The notes beneath the pieces were generated by a model. It searched no databases. It was not told the origin of the DNA and was given only the letters and a program-made list of their open reading frames with translations. A stretch of DNA of 64,000 bases, taken from the NCBI RefSeq assembly GCF_003944715.1, contig NZ_RWIT01000004.1, positions 248,001 to 312,000 of the forward strand, read 5' to 3'. This DNA is from Hymenobacter rigui. GTDB taxonomy: Bacteria > Bacteroidota > Bacteroidia > Cytophagales > Hymenobacteraceae. Numbering within the stretch: the first letter of the stretch is position 1; each line of letters begins with the position of its first letter. Positions 38,878 to 47,786 of the stretch are shown one piece after another. The translations under genes and the position numbers were made by a program.

Positions 38878-40170
38878 ATGCGCGTTTTCACGTTGGCTGC
38901 TATCAGGCAGATTCAGGATTTCCAGTTTCTCACCGATTCCTCCGGCTACGTGCTGGCCGATGGAGGGCAGCTCTATCGGTTCCGGGGCAACCGCACCGAG
39001 CTAGTCCCGACGCCCGGCAGCTTCACCGTAACCCAGTTTCATTTTCTTGATGCCACGCACGGGGCTGTAGCGGGCAACCTGCGGCCGGCGGCGGTGCCGT
39101 TGCTGCAGGGTAGCGTAGGGGCGGCCTCCCTGCTGCCGGTGTTGCTGGGGCTGGTGGTGCTGCGGCGCTGGCCCGGTGGAGCTTGGGGGCGCGGAGCCGG
39201 TTTGGCAAGCCTGCTGCTAGCGGGCGGTTTGCTGCTCGGGTGTGGCCGGGCGTGGCAGCAGTTTCGCTCTCCCGACGCGGCCTCGGAAGGCGTGACGCAC
39301 CTCAGCCGCAGCCAGCTGCACGCATTTGCCGGTGGGCATACGTACTTCGCCAACAAAGGGCAGCCGGCCTTCGTGGCCCTGACCCAAACGGCCGGGGCCA
39401 GTTGGGAAACCCATTCGATGCCGACTAATTTTTACGTCTCGGCTCTCACGGCCATTGGCCGCAATTTTCTGGTGGGCACGTATGCCAATCCATACGAAGG
39501 AACCCGCAGCCCCATGCACGCCGATGGCGACGTTTGGGTGTATGGCCGGGATTCTACCTTCAGTCCCGAGCTGGCCCGCAACAGCCCGGCGCGGCCGTAC
39601 GGGTTGTCGGTGCACCGGGCCATTCGGGGGTTCAGCTTCTCGGCTGCCGGCGACCAGCTGTTGATTTTTGGTAGTGACCGGATGCCGACCCTGCCGCCCG
39701 ATGAAATCAGCGCCACGGCTGGCAATATCTACGCGCTGCCCGTGTCGTTGCATCCACCTTACCGCCTGCTCGATGTGCCCGATACCGTGGAAGTGACTTC
39801 CCTGGCCCAAGCCGATACCGGCGAGCTGTGGGCCACGCTGGATAACCGCAAGCCGCGCCGCGCCAAAGGCATTCTGCGCTACGTTCCGCTGCCTACCCGG
39901 CAGCTACTGCGGTTTTCCCAGGGGCGGTGGCAGCCGGTGGCGTTGCCCGAGGCACAGAGTTTCGGGCAGGTAGCTTTTGTTGCGGGTACCGGCAAAGGCT
40001 ACCTGCTGACCGCAGTCGGCCAGGTGCTGGCTACTACCACCAGCGGGGCCCAATGGCAACCCACCAACCTGCGCGACATTCGCCGCATAAAACCCTGGCA
40101 ACAGGCTATGACGCTCCAGCAGAGAGCCAACCAACTCCTCGTCCTCGCAACCGAGACACCTCGCGAATAA
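38878..40170 (+). CDS. YCF48/BNR-like beta-propeller protein with embedded membrane hairpin
   Basis: 430 residues starting MRVFTLAAIRQIQDFQFLTD. Residues 10-70 resemble one blade of a YCF48-like (photosystem assembly, sialidase-type) propeller: FLTDSSGYVLADGGQLYRF, FHFLDATHGAVAG. Two hydrophobic segments (about 78-95 and 104-122; GLASLLLAGGLLLGCG) interrupt it. From about 135 the propeller resumes (AFAGGHTYFANKG, TAGASWETHSMPTNFYVSAL, GIGRNFLVGTYANP-like) and runs to the end (FVAGTGKGYLLTAVGQVLAT). A signal peptide is absent, so the membrane hairpin probably fixes the topology. Function unknown. It converges on the universal stress gene with an 8-base gap. Confidence 0.7.
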   Translation: MRVFTLAAIRQIQDFQFLTDSSGYVLADGGQLYRFRGNRTELVPTPGSFTVTQFHFLDATHGAVAGNLRPAAVPLLQGSVGAASLLPVLLGLVVLRRWPGGAWGRGAGLASLLLAGGLLLGCGRAWQQFRSPDAASEGVTHLSRSQLHAFAGGHTYFANKGQPAFVALTQTAGASWETHSMPTNFYVSALTAIGRNFLVGTYANPYEGTRSPMHADGDVWVYGRDSTFSPELARNSPARPYGLSVHRAIRGFSFSAAGDQLLIFGSDRMPTLPPDEISATAGNIYALPVSLHPPYRLLDVPDTVEVTSLAQADTGELWATLDNRKPRRAKGILRYVPLPTRQLLRFSQGRWQPVALPEAQSFGQVAFVAGTGKGYLLTAVGQVLATTTSGAQWQPTNLRDIRRIKPWQQAMTLQQRANQLLVLATETPRE

Positions 40171-40178
40171 GAACTTGC

Positions 40179-41024
40179 TCAGGCATGTACCGTCATCACG
40201 GGTTGCCGGGCGTGCAGGGCCACGGCTTCGGAGGTGCTGCTCTGGAACAGGTGGCTGAGGGCGGAGCGGCCGTGGGTGAGCATTACCACCAAATCGGCGT
40301 GGGCCTGCTCGGCAAAGCGCGGAATACCGGTGCTTACCCGGGGCGAGTCGAATACCTCGGCCTCGTAGTGGGTAAGCTGGTGGCGGCGGGCAAAATCCTC
40401 CATAGCGTGCAGAGCGGCCCCGTGCCGGTCGGCGGAGGGTGTCACGTCCAGCAGGTGCAGCGTGGCTTCCGGGAACATAGTTTGCAGCTGCTGCAGGCCA
40501 GGTACGGCGCGGTCGGCCTCGGCCGTAAAATCGGAGGCAAAAACCAGGTGCTGCACGGTGAAGTCGGTAGCCGGATGCTTCACGGTGAGAACGGGACAGG
40601 GAGCCAGTCGCATCACCTGCTCTGTGTGCGAATCCAGGAAAAACCGCGTCCAGGAGGTGTGCTCGTGGGCCCCCATTACCACCAGATCAATCCGATGCTC
40701 CCGGATAGTTTCGAGTACGGCCGGCTCAAACTCGGTGGTGACCACCAGGTCGCGCACCGGCACGTCGGGCATCAGCTGGTGGGCTTCAGCCATCCACTCG
40801 TGCATGCGGCGCTTGGTAGCCTGCAGCAGTTTGATCATGTACACGTTACTGAGTCCGTCGCCGGGCACCTGGCCGCCCGAGGTGGCAATACCGGTAGCCG
40901 GCGGTGCATCCACCACGTGTAGCAGCGTGACGTGGCCATTGCTGCGGTGGGCCAGTTGCAGGGCGGCCTCAAAGGCATAGTGCGCCTCACGGGAAAAATC
41001 GGTGGGAACGAGCAGGTTTTTCAT
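40179..41024 (-). CDS. Universal stress protein, two tandem USP domains
   Basis: 281 residues from MKNLLVPTDFSREAHYAFEA. Domain 1 covers about 1-145 (VTLLHVVDAPPATG; VVMGAHEHTSWTRFFLDSHT; PCPVLTVKHPA) and domain 2 about 150-280 (HLVFASDFTAEADRAVPGLQ; ADLVVMLTHGRSALSHLFQS). The ATP-binding G-x2-G-x9-G pattern is imperfect in both, so nucleotide binding is uncertain. Cytosolic stress protein. The divergent upstream region to SelO (about 320 bases) is A+T-rich, so its promoter is probably there. Confidence 0.88.
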   Translation of the reverse strand: MKNLLVPTDFSREAHYAFEAALQLAHRSNGHVTLLHVVDAPPATGIATSGGQVPGDGLSNVYMIKLLQATKRRMHEWMAEAHQLMPDVPVRDLVVTTEFEPAVLETIREHRIDLVVMGAHEHTSWTRFFLDSHTEQVMRLAPCPVLTVKHPATDFTVQHLVFASDFTAEADRAVPGLQQLQTMFPEATLHLLDVTPSADRHGAALHAMEDFARRHQLTHYEAEVFDSPRVSTGIPRFAEQAHADLVVMLTHGRSALSHLFQSSTSEAVALHARQPVMTVHA

Positions 41025-41051
41025 GATGCAAAAGCCGGGAATTAGGTGCAA

Positions 41052-41347
41052 CGGAAGAACAGTAACCGCGTGGCCAGCAGGGGAGTACGCCGGAAAATAT
41101 AGTATATTTCTTATTCAAATACAACTATTAATTGTTGAATTATTACAATATACCTGCCATTGCACCGAAGGCGGCTATTTGCCCGGCTAACGGTGCCTAC
41201 GGCCCCTGCGTGTGTCTCTCGCTTAGGTTAACCCACAGTGCCCGCGCCGGGTGCCGGCCCCTGCATCCCGAAACAATCAAATAAGTTGCCGGTACGTAGC
41301 TTTCCGTCTATCTGGCATTATTCCCCCAGACCTGCTGTTTACCACGC
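41052..41347. other. A+T-rich divergent promoter region
   Basis: 296 bases between the universal stress and SelO genes; no gene. A sharp A+T-rich patch at 41095-41155 contains the inverted words CAACTATTAATTGTTG, a likely regulatory site without assignable regulator. Confidence 0.4.
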
Positions 41348-42955
41348 ATGACTTCCCCCCTTCACCCCCTCGACCAGACCACATTTACCAACTCTTTCGT
41401 GGAGGAGCTGCTCGGCGACCCATCCCGCGAAAACGTGCCCCGCCAGGTGCCCGGCTACCACTACTCGCCGGTGCAGCCCACGCCCGTGGCCGACCCGCGC
41501 CTGTTTGCCTGGTCAGCGGAGCTGGCGGCTTTTCTGGGCGTGATGCGCCCGCCCGAGCAGGGGCCGGGCGTGGAGCTATTGGCCGGCAACCGTGTGGCCG
41601 CTACCATGCAGCCCTACGCCGCCCGCTACGGCGGCCATCAGTTTGGCAACTGGGCCGGGCAGCTGGGTGATGGGCGGGCCATTTCCCTGGGCGAATTGCA
41701 GGCCACAGATGGCTCACGCTGGGAGTTGCAGCTGAAAGGGGCCGGCCCCACGCCGTATTCTCGCCGGGCCGATGGCCGGGCGGTGCTGCGCTCTTCCATT
41801 CGCGAGTTTCTGTGTTCCGAGGCCATGTACCACCTGGGCGTGCCCACCACCCGGGCCCTGAGCCTGGTGAGCACCGGCGACGAGGTAGTGCGTGACATGT
41901 TCTACAACGGCAATGCCCGGCCCGAGCCGGGGGCCGTGGTGTGCCGCGTGGCCCCGTCGTTCGTGCGCTTCGGTAATTTCCAGATTCTGCTGGCCCACCA
42001 GGAGCTCGACAACCTGCGCCAGCTGGCCGATTACGTGATTCGTCACCACTTCCCGGAGCTGGGTGAGCCCTCAGAGGCGGTATACGCGCAGTGGTTTGCC
42101 GAAATCTGCCGGCGCACGGCCGTAATGGTGGCACACTGGATGACGGTGGGCTTCGTGCACGGAGTGATGAACACCGACAACATGAGCATTCTGGGCCTTA
42201 CCATCGACTACGGCCCCTACGGCTGGCTGGAACCCTACGAGCCCGGCTGGACGCCCAACACCACCGATTTCAGCACCTACCGCTACGCCTTCGGGCAGCA
42301 GCCCCGGGTGGCCCTCTGGAACCTGATGCAGCTGGCCCAGGCCCTCTCGCCGCTGGTACCGGATGCCACCACCACCCTGCGCCCTGCCCTCGACCTCTAC
42401 GCCGCCACCTTCAACCAGACGCGCCAGGCCATGTTGCTGCGCAAGCTTGGCCTCACGCCCCTGCCCGATGGCCGGCCGGACTATGCCCTCACCAAAGCAC
42501 TGCACACTGCCCTGGAAACCTCGGAAGCCGACATGACGCTATTTTTTAGGCGGTTGTCGCACCTGGTGCCGGCCCTGTTGGCGGGGGCAGATGATCAGAC
42601 GGCGACATTTCAGTCATTCATCGAAGAAGTCAGCTACAACCCGCTGGGAGCCGTGCACACACCGCTGCTCGACTGGCTGGCCCGCTACGCCGAGCGGCTA
42701 CAGCAGGAAACCGCTGCGCCCGAGGCCATCCGGGCTGGTATGCTGGCCGCCAACCCCAAGTACGTGCTGCGCAACTACCTGGCGCAGCAGGCCATCGAAG
42801 CCGCCGAAGCCGGCGACCTGACCGACCTGGAACGACTCTACCACGTCCTGAAAACCCCCTTCGAAGAGCACCCGGCCTACGAGGACCTGGCCGCCAAGCG
42901 CCCTGAGTGGGCCCGCACCAAACCCGGCAGCGCCACCCTTTCCTGCAGCTCCTAG
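41348..42955 (+). CDS. selO: Protein adenylyltransferase SelO (YdiU/UPF0061)
   Basis: 535 residues, a pseudokinase-fold enzyme that transfers AMP to Ser, Thr or Tyr of target proteins. Conserved blocks are ANRVAATMQPYAARYGGHQF-like (about 80-100; YGGHQFGNWAGQLGDGRA), LKGAGPTPYSRRADGRAVL, VRVAPSFVRFGNFQIL-like, VMNTDNMSILGLTIDYGPYG (Asn-Thr-Asp-Asn metal and proton site) and LEPYEPGWTPNTTD. The C-terminus ends TLSCSS; the Cys corresponds to the selenocysteine of eukaryotic SelO. Monocistronic; the gene is followed by a TTGCTGGTT repeat. Confidence 0.95.
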   Translation: MTSPLHPLDQTTFTNSFVEELLGDPSRENVPRQVPGYHYSPVQPTPVADPRLFAWSAELAAFLGVMRPPEQGPGVELLAGNRVAATMQPYAARYGGHQFGNWAGQLGDGRAISLGELQATDGSRWELQLKGAGPTPYSRRADGRAVLRSSIREFLCSEAMYHLGVPTTRALSLVSTGDEVVRDMFYNGNARPEPGAVVCRVAPSFVRFGNFQILLAHQELDNLRQLADYVIRHHFPELGEPSEAVYAQWFAEICRRTAVMVAHWMTVGFVHGVMNTDNMSILGLTIDYGPYGWLEPYEPGWTPNTTDFSTYRYAFGQQPRVALWNLMQLAQALSPLVPDATTTLRPALDLYAATFNQTRQAMLLRKLGLTPLPDGRPDYALTKALHTALETSEADMTLFFRRLSHLVPALLAGADDQTATFQSFIEEVSYNPLGAVHTPLLDWLARYAERLQQETAAPEAIRAGMLAANPKYVLRNYLAQQAIEAAEAGDLTDLERLYHVLKTPFEEHPAYEDLAAKRPEWARTKPGSATLSCSS

Positions 42956-42957
42956 AA

Positions 42958-43013
42958 CGAGTTGCTGGTTGCTGGTTTGAACGACAACCTGCAACTAGCA
43001 ACCAGCAACTCAA
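42958..43013. repeat. Intergenic TTGCTGGTT/AACCAGCAA inverted repeat
   Basis: GAGTTGCTGGTTGCTGGTTT pairs with ACTAGCAACCAGCAACTC across a short loop, between the convergent SelO and STAS-like genes; likely acts as a terminator here. Same family as 360-455 and 3104-3195. Confidence 0.7.
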
Positions 43014-43402
43014 ACCTGCCGGAGCAGCCAGGTGTAGGCCGCCGCCACGTCGTCGAAGAGGAGCACAGTAGGCGCAGTGACGAAGCGCATGGCGGTTTCC
43101 ATGGATTTGCGGGCGGGCCAGTACGGCGGACACACCCAGGCCACGTGCCGGATGCCCTGCCGGGCCAACCGGTAGTAGTATTCCGTGCCTACCCACCGGG
43201 CACCCTGTTCCCAGTCGCTGGTTACCTGGCTATTGTCGTTGAGCATTTTGTGGCAGGGACGCTGCGCCAGGTAGTGCAGTACTTCCTCGCCCCCGGTCCG
43301 GGCCGAGTGGGCATCATGAGCGCCTTTCCATTCTACATAGAGCCACTGATGGTTGGGGTCGAAGGAGATGGATAGGGAAGGCGTATCGAATAGATGCTCC
43401 AT
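43010..43402 (-). CDS. STAS/SpoIIAA-like protein (paralogue of 9404-9826)
   Basis: 130 residues. It matches the pattern of the gene at 9404-9826: an N-terminal beta pair (SISFDPNHQWLYVEWKGAHD), helix, then HKMLNDNSQVTSDWEQGARW, a strand IRHVAWVCPP and a final helix VAAAYTWLLRQV. These proteins are common in Hymenobacteraceae and lack a known role; anti-anti-sigma-like or lipid-binding functions have been proposed for the fold in general. Monocistronic, convergent with SelO. Confidence 0.7.
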   Translation of the reverse strand: MEHLFDTPSLSISFDPNHQWLYVEWKGAHDAHSARTGGEEVLHYLAQRPCHKMLNDNSQVTSDWEQGARWVGTEYYYRLARQGIRHVAWVCPPYWPARKSMETAMRFVTAPTVLLFDDVAAAYTWLLRQV

Positions 43403-43721
43403 AATGGGGCGAAGAGGGGAGAGTCAGCAGGGCCGCGCACTTGCGTAGTACCGGAAGATAAGAGAAAAGTACAAGACCTGCGAAGCCACCTGCCTCGCTG
43501 GATCGGTATACCCGCATTTGCCCGCAATAGATATTTGCATCCATTGTATCACCTGACAAGCATAGCACTGCTGCCGATACTTCTTGGCGCAATCAAAAGC
43601 AGTGTACAGCCCGACCACTTGCCAGCCGGCTTACCATGCACTCTTGGCATCTGGTTTTGCGAGTCGGCGGCTGGCCGCTGAGCTAAATTGTCCTTCTCAG
43701 CAGGTAGGGTGCCAGCACGCC

Positions 43722-43988
43722 GCGAACCGCCGTTTTCAGGCCCATCTTCATTTCCCCCTGCCCGGCCCAAGGGAGCAGGAGCGGCTGTGGGGGCAGGCCT
43801 GTGGCGGCACGCTCAGCTGGACCGGGAGGTGAACTTTTCGGCACCAGCTGGCCGGCGGAGCCATTGGTAACGTGCTGCGCTACTGTGTGCTGGCAAGCCG
43901 CCAGGAGGGCGCATCTCACCCCACCACCTCCGCTGATATAATCCGCGGCGTGCAACGGGAACTGGTCAGGGGCGAAAAGATGGCATAA
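43722..43988 (+). pseudogene. C-terminal remnant of an AAA+ ATPase
   Basis: The translation can be followed only across frames: RRFQAHLHFPLPGPREQERLW (from about 43728), then LDREVNF in a second frame, then HQLAGGAIGNVLRYCVLAS, SADIIRGVQRELVRGEKMA to the TAA at 43986-43988 in the third. This is the usual C-terminus of AAA+ ATPases (RRFQ-xxHFP-P, LxxDVNF, ELAGGxIxNVxRY, IxxGIRREL). Two frameshifts and the loss of all upstream sequence make it a dead fragment. The 300 bases before it show nothing. Confidence 0.65.
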
Positions 43989-44035
43989 GAGCCGGTTGAA
44001 CAGGTGCCCACTTTCGGAGCAGGAAGGCTCTGGGC

Positions 44036-44446
44036 TTAGTGCGGGAGTTTGTCGCGCAGAGCACTATAAGTCCAGGTGCCGGCCAGGGCCGCGAGTATCA
44101 GCACGGCCGCGCCGGCTACGCCGCTACCCAACTGGGCAAACATTGGTCCGGGACAGGCACCGGTCAGGGCCCAGCCCAGCCCGAAAATGATGCCGCCAAT
44201 CCATGTGCCGTGGCTGTACTGCTTATCGGCAATGCGGATTTCCTCGCCGTTGATGGTCTTCAGGCGGTTGCGCTTGATGAGCTGAATAGAAATCAGGCCC
44301 ACCACAATGGCTGAGCCGATGACGCCGTACATGTGGAACGACTGAAAGCGGAACATCTCTTGGATGCGCCACCAGCTCACCACTTCGCTTTTCGTGAGAA
44401 TAATGCCGAACAGCACGCCCAGCCCCAAGTATTTCAGATTTTTCAT
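44036..44446 (-). CDS. YeeE/YedE family sulfur transporter, C-terminal-half type
   Basis: 136 residues with four membrane segments. It is half of the usual YeeE/YedE (TsuA-like) protein, carrying GLGWALTGACPGPMFAQLGS, whose Cys is one of the conserved substrate-handling residues. MKNLKYLGLGVLFGIILTKS is the start. The partner half is coded 11 bases upstream. Family members bring thiosulfate or related sulfane sulfur into the cell. Last gene of the minus-strand sulfur operon. Confidence 0.85.
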   Translation of the reverse strand: MKNLKYLGLGVLFGIILTKSEVVSWWRIQEMFRFQSFHMYGVIGSAIVVGLISIQLIKRNRLKTINGEEIRIADKQYSHGTWIGGIIFGLGWALTGACPGPMFAQLGSGVAGAAVLILAALAGTWTYSALRDKLPH

Positions 44447-44457
44447 GGTACCGGAAG

Positions 44458-45018
44458 TTAAAATAGCAGCGGATAAAACACCCAGGTCATCAGCAGCCCG
44501 CCCACGAAGAAGCCGATAACGGCCACCAGCGACACCCACTGCAGATTGGAAAGACCCGAAATAGCGTGGCCCGAGGTACAGCCCCCGGCGTAGCGCGTAC
44601 CGAAGCCGACCAGAAAGCCACCCAGCACCAGAAATACCCAGCCTTTCCAGTTCGAGAGATTTTCCAGAGCGAAAAGCTCCTTAGGTAATAGCCCCGAAAA
44701 ATCCGTGAGGCCCATCTGCGCCTTCAGGTCGCGCACGGTTTCCGGGGAAATGGCAATGGTATCGGGGTGGCCCAGCACCCGGTAGCCGATAAAGCCGCCG
44801 ATGCCGATGCCCAGCACGAAAAACAGGTTCCACATTTCGGCGCGCCAGTTGTACTGCAGAAACGGAATGTTGGCGGGCAGGCACGCGGCGCACATGTGGC
44901 GCAGCGACGAGCTGATGCCCAGAACTTTGTTGCCGATAAGCAGCAGGGCGGGTACAGTCAGCCCGATCAGGGGGCCAGCCACGTACCAGGGCCAGGGCTG
45001 GCGAAGTAACTCAAGCAT
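44458..45018 (-). CDS. YeeE/YedE family sulfur transporter, N-terminal-half type
   Basis: 186 residues, about five membrane segments. Conserved Cys residues occur in RHMCAACLPANIPF and RYAGGCTSGHAISGLS (the GGCTSGH motif of the family). Together with the 136-residue protein it makes a complete split YeeE/YedE pair, a common arrangement in Bacteroidota. 109 bases separate it from the rhodanese gene upstream. Confidence 0.87.
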   Translation of the reverse strand: MLELLRQPWPWYVAGPLIGLTVPALLLIGNKVLGISSSLRHMCAACLPANIPFLQYNWRAEMWNLFFVLGIGIGGFIGYRVLGHPDTIAISPETVRDLKAQMGLTDFSGLLPKELFALENLSNWKGWVFLVLGGFLVGFGTRYAGGCTSGHAISGLSNLQWVSLVAVIGFFVGGLLMTWVFYPLLF

Positions 45019-45126
45019 GAAAGCAGGTCAGAGGAAGAATACGGAAGGAAAAATGGATGCAGGTCTGCCGGCAACTGCCGCCGGCCAGAATTCCTGAAAA
45101 CGGTATCCGTACGAGGAGCCAAGGGG

Positions 45127-45465
45127 TTATCGAACCAGCTTTTCGGGCCAGTCGAGCACGCCGCCCAGCAGGTTGGCGACATTGGCAAATCCTGCTTTGG
45201 TAAGCTGGCCGGCGGCGCTGGCTGAGCGGGCTCCGCTGCGGCAGTACACGTAGGTAGGCTTTGATTTATCCAGCGCCGCCGCGCGCTGGGCGAAGTCGGG
45301 GGCAGTAACGTCGATGTTCACCGCTCCGGGCAGGTGGCCGCCGGCAAACTCATCGGGGCGGCGCACATCCAGCAGCGTCACCGGGTGTCGGCGCAGGCCT
45401 TCGGCAAACTGCGCTGGCGTCAGGTTCTGGTAAGCAGGGGCGGAGGATTTCAAAAAGTCAAACAT
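45127..45465 (-). CDS. Single-domain rhodanese
   Basis: 112 residues from MFDFLKSSAPAYQNLTPAQF. The rhodanese fold is clear (VTLLDVRRPDEFAGGHLPGA, then the active-site loop YVYCRSGARS with catalytic Cys, and AGFANVANLLGGVLDWP). Transfers sulfane sulfur between small thiols or proteins. No signal peptide, so cytosolic. Lies between the MBL-rhodanese and transporter genes. Confidence 0.92.
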   Translation of the reverse strand: MFDFLKSSAPAYQNLTPAQFAEGLRRHPVTLLDVRRPDEFAGGHLPGAVNIDVTAPDFAQRAAALDKSKPTYVYCRSGARSASAAGQLTKAGFANVANLLGGVLDWPEKLVR

Positions 45466-45507
45466 GGCAGATAGTAGTAACAAGGTTGAAGAGAGGTGTA
45501 CCCTAGA

Positions 45508-46863
45508 CTAGTGATGGGCCAAAACCGACGGAAACGACTTCACCGCCTCGCCTAAATCCAGCACTTCGGTGCCGGGCAGGGCATCAGCCACAATGCTGGA
45601 GCCCGCCGCCGAGCGGTAGCCGCCGGCACAGTGTACCACGATGGGTTTACCGGTAGGGATTTCCCGGGCCCGCTCCCGCAGTTCTGGCAGCGGAATGTTG
45701 AGCGAACCGGCAAACAGGGGCTCGTCGCGGTGCTCCGTGGCGTTGCGGATATCCACGATGGTGTACTGCTCCGGGTGCTGGCGGAACTGCTCCACATCCA
45801 GCTGCGGCAGCGTGGCTTCCGAGGAAGGCGAGCCAATCAGGCCCCCCCTGATCAGGGCCTCGTAGCCGATTTTAACTGTTTTCCGGATCAGGTTTTCCAG
45901 GGTGGCCTCATCAGCCGCCACCAGGTAAAATGCCTCTTCCGGACCCACGATGGAGCCCAGCCAGGTTTCGAACTTGCCTCCCTGCTGGATATTCAGCGCC
46001 CCGTTCACGTGGCCCTGCTTGAACTCGGCTACGGGGCGGGTATCTACTACCAGCACTCCGGCCGCCAGGGCAGTGCCGGCAGCCAGGCGCGGCACCTGCT
46101 GCACACTGGGCGCGTAATCGGGCGCGCCGGCTTTGTTCAGGGCTACATCGTAGCCGAAATATTTGGGGATGAAGGGCTGGTCCCGGAGTAACTCCTGTAC
46201 AAACTCTTCCTCACTCAGATTTCGCAGCATGGGGTTGCCGAATTTCTCATCGGCTATGGTGCTGCTGCTGGCTCCGCTCAGGGCCTTACCGCACAGGCTG
46301 CCCGCACCGTGGGCGGGGTACACCAGCACGTTGTCGGCCAGGGGCATGAGCTTATCGTGCAGGGAGTGGTATAGCTGCCGGGCCAGCTCCTCACGCCTGG
46401 CAGTCAGGTTCCCCGCCTTCTCGCGCAGGTCGGGCCGGCCCACATCCCCAATGAACAGCGTATCACCGGTGAATACGGCCACATCCTGCCCCTCGCGGCT
46501 TACCACAACGCTGATGGAATCCGGGGAGTGGCCGGGCGTATTCAGGGCCCGGAAGGTGAGCTTGCCTACCGTAAAGGACTGCCCTTCGTCAAAAGCTTGG
46601 TGCGGATAGTCGGCTCCCAGCAGCTGGCTCACGCGAATGACAGCGCCGGTGTGCCGCGCAATTTCCAGGTGCGAAGAAACGAAGTCGGCGTGGGGATGAG
46701 TCTCGATAACGCTGACGATTCTCGCGTCGTGGGCTTGGGCGTAGTCGTAATAAGGCTGCGGGTCGCGGGCGGGGTCGATGAGCACAATTTCGCGGGCACA
46801 CTCACTGAGAATAGCGTAGGAGAAATGGGCCAGGCCCTTGTCTTCAAACTGTTCAATTTTCAT
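45508..46863 (-). CDS. MBL-fold hydrolase with two rhodanese domains (persulfide dioxygenase-like)
   Basis: 451 residues. The N-terminal metallo-beta-lactamase domain (1-240) has IETHPHADFVSSH (HxHxD), NTPGHSPDSISVVV and LVYPAHGAGSLCGK, the persulfide dioxygenase/ETHE1-like pattern. Two rhodanese domains follow: the first (about 265-350; VLVVDTRPVAEFKQGHVNGA) lacks a catalytic Cys, and the second (about 365-450) has it in IVVHCAGGYRSA. Such proteins oxidise glutathione- or other persulfides to sulfite, which the TauE exporter encoded next could remove. The start chosen is KIEQFEDKGL at 46863; another Met lies two codons upstream. Confidence 0.92.
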   Translation of the reverse strand: MKIEQFEDKGLAHFSYAILSECAREIVLIDPARDPQPYYDYAQAHDARIVSVIETHPHADFVSSHLEIARHTGAVIRVSQLLGADYPHQAFDEGQSFTVGKLTFRALNTPGHSPDSISVVVSREGQDVAVFTGDTLFIGDVGRPDLREKAGNLTARREELARQLYHSLHDKLMPLADNVLVYPAHGAGSLCGKALSGASSSTIADEKFGNPMLRNLSEEEFVQELLRDQPFIPKYFGYDVALNKAGAPDYAPSVQQVPRLAAGTALAAGVLVVDTRPVAEFKQGHVNGALNIQQGGKFETWLGSIVGPEEAFYLVAADEATLENLIRKTVKIGYEALIRGGLIGSPSSEATLPQLDVEQFRQHPEQYTIVDIRNATEHRDEPLFAGSLNIPLPELRERAREIPTGKPIVVHCAGGYRSAAGSSIVADALPGTEVLDLGEAVKSFPSVLAHH

Positions 46864-46950
46864 GACCAAAGTGGTTGAGAGGTGGGTGGAGAAGCGGAAA
46901 AGGAGGGAAACCGGTAAAGCAGTTGAGTCAGGTAGGTAAACACCTGTCTA

Positions 46951-47766
46951 TTAGTGCGTAAATGCCAGCTCGCGCAGCAGGATAAACGTGCCCATTGCCA
47001 GGGTAAACCAGCCGAAGGCCGGCTTGAGCCTAGTGCCGGGAATAAAGCGGGCCAGATACGTGCCCAGCACAATGCCCGCCAGCGCGAAGGCCAGAAAGCC
47101 CAGCAGAAAGCCCCAGGCAATGGGCGTGCCCGCACTCAAATCACCAGTGAAACCAATGAGCGAATTCAGGGCAATGATGGCCAGCGAAGTGCCCACGGCC
47201 AGCTTCATGGGCAAGCGGGCTCCCAGCACCAGCGCCGGAATAATCAGGAAGCCGCCGCCGGCACCCACAAAGCCCGTGAGCGTACCCACCACCAGCCCCA
47301 TGCCCAGAATCAGCGGGTAATTGAAAGCGTGCGGCTGGTGTGGCTCTTCGCGGAGCACCTCCTCGGCCTGCTGGCTGCGAATCATGGACGTGGCGGCCAC
47401 CACCATCAGCACGGCAAACGCCACCAGCACCAGCAGGTCCTTGGTAAAGACGATGCCGCCCAGCGTGAACAGCTCGTGCGGAATGGCCGGCATCAGCAGC
47501 TTGCGCACCGCAAATACGGCCAGCAACGAGGGAATCAGAAAAACAACGGCCGTTTTCAGCGACACCAGCCCCTTGCGGAAATAGCCTGACGCCCCCACCA
47601 CCGAGGTGCTGCCCACCACGAACAGCGAGTAGGCCGTGCTCAGCACCGGATTTACGCCCATCAGATATACCAGCACCGGCACCGTGAGAATGGACCCGCC
47701 ACCTCCCATAATGCCCAGAGAGAGGCCGATAAATATTGCCGCGAAGTAGCCGAGAAGGTGAGACAT
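46951..47766 (-). CDS. Sulfite exporter TauE/SafE family protein
   Basis: 271 residues, eight predicted membrane segments. The family signature GIMGGGGSILTVPVLVYLMG at the N-terminus repeats as GFVGAGGGFLIIPALVLGAR in the second half, the classic duplication of TauE/SafE. The likely substrate is sulfite or another sulfur anion, given the persulfide dioxygenase-like gene 87 bases downstream and the two YeeE/YedE genes. It lies directly after the ArsR gene in transcription order. Confidence 0.92.
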   Translation of the reverse strand: MSHLLGYFAAIFIGLSLGIMGGGGSILTVPVLVYLMGVNPVLSTAYSLFVVGSTSVVGASGYFRKGLVSLKTAVVFLIPSLLAVFAVRKLLMPAIPHELFTLGGIVFTKDLLVLVAFAVLMVVAATSMIRSQQAEEVLREEPHQPHAFNYPLILGMGLVVGTLTGFVGAGGGFLIIPALVLGARLPMKLAVGTSLAIIALNSLIGFTGDLSAGTPIAWGFLLGFLAFALAGIVLGTYLARFIPGTRLKPAFGWFTLAMGTFILLRELAFTH

Positions 47767-47786
47767 GGATGGATAGGTGAACGTAT

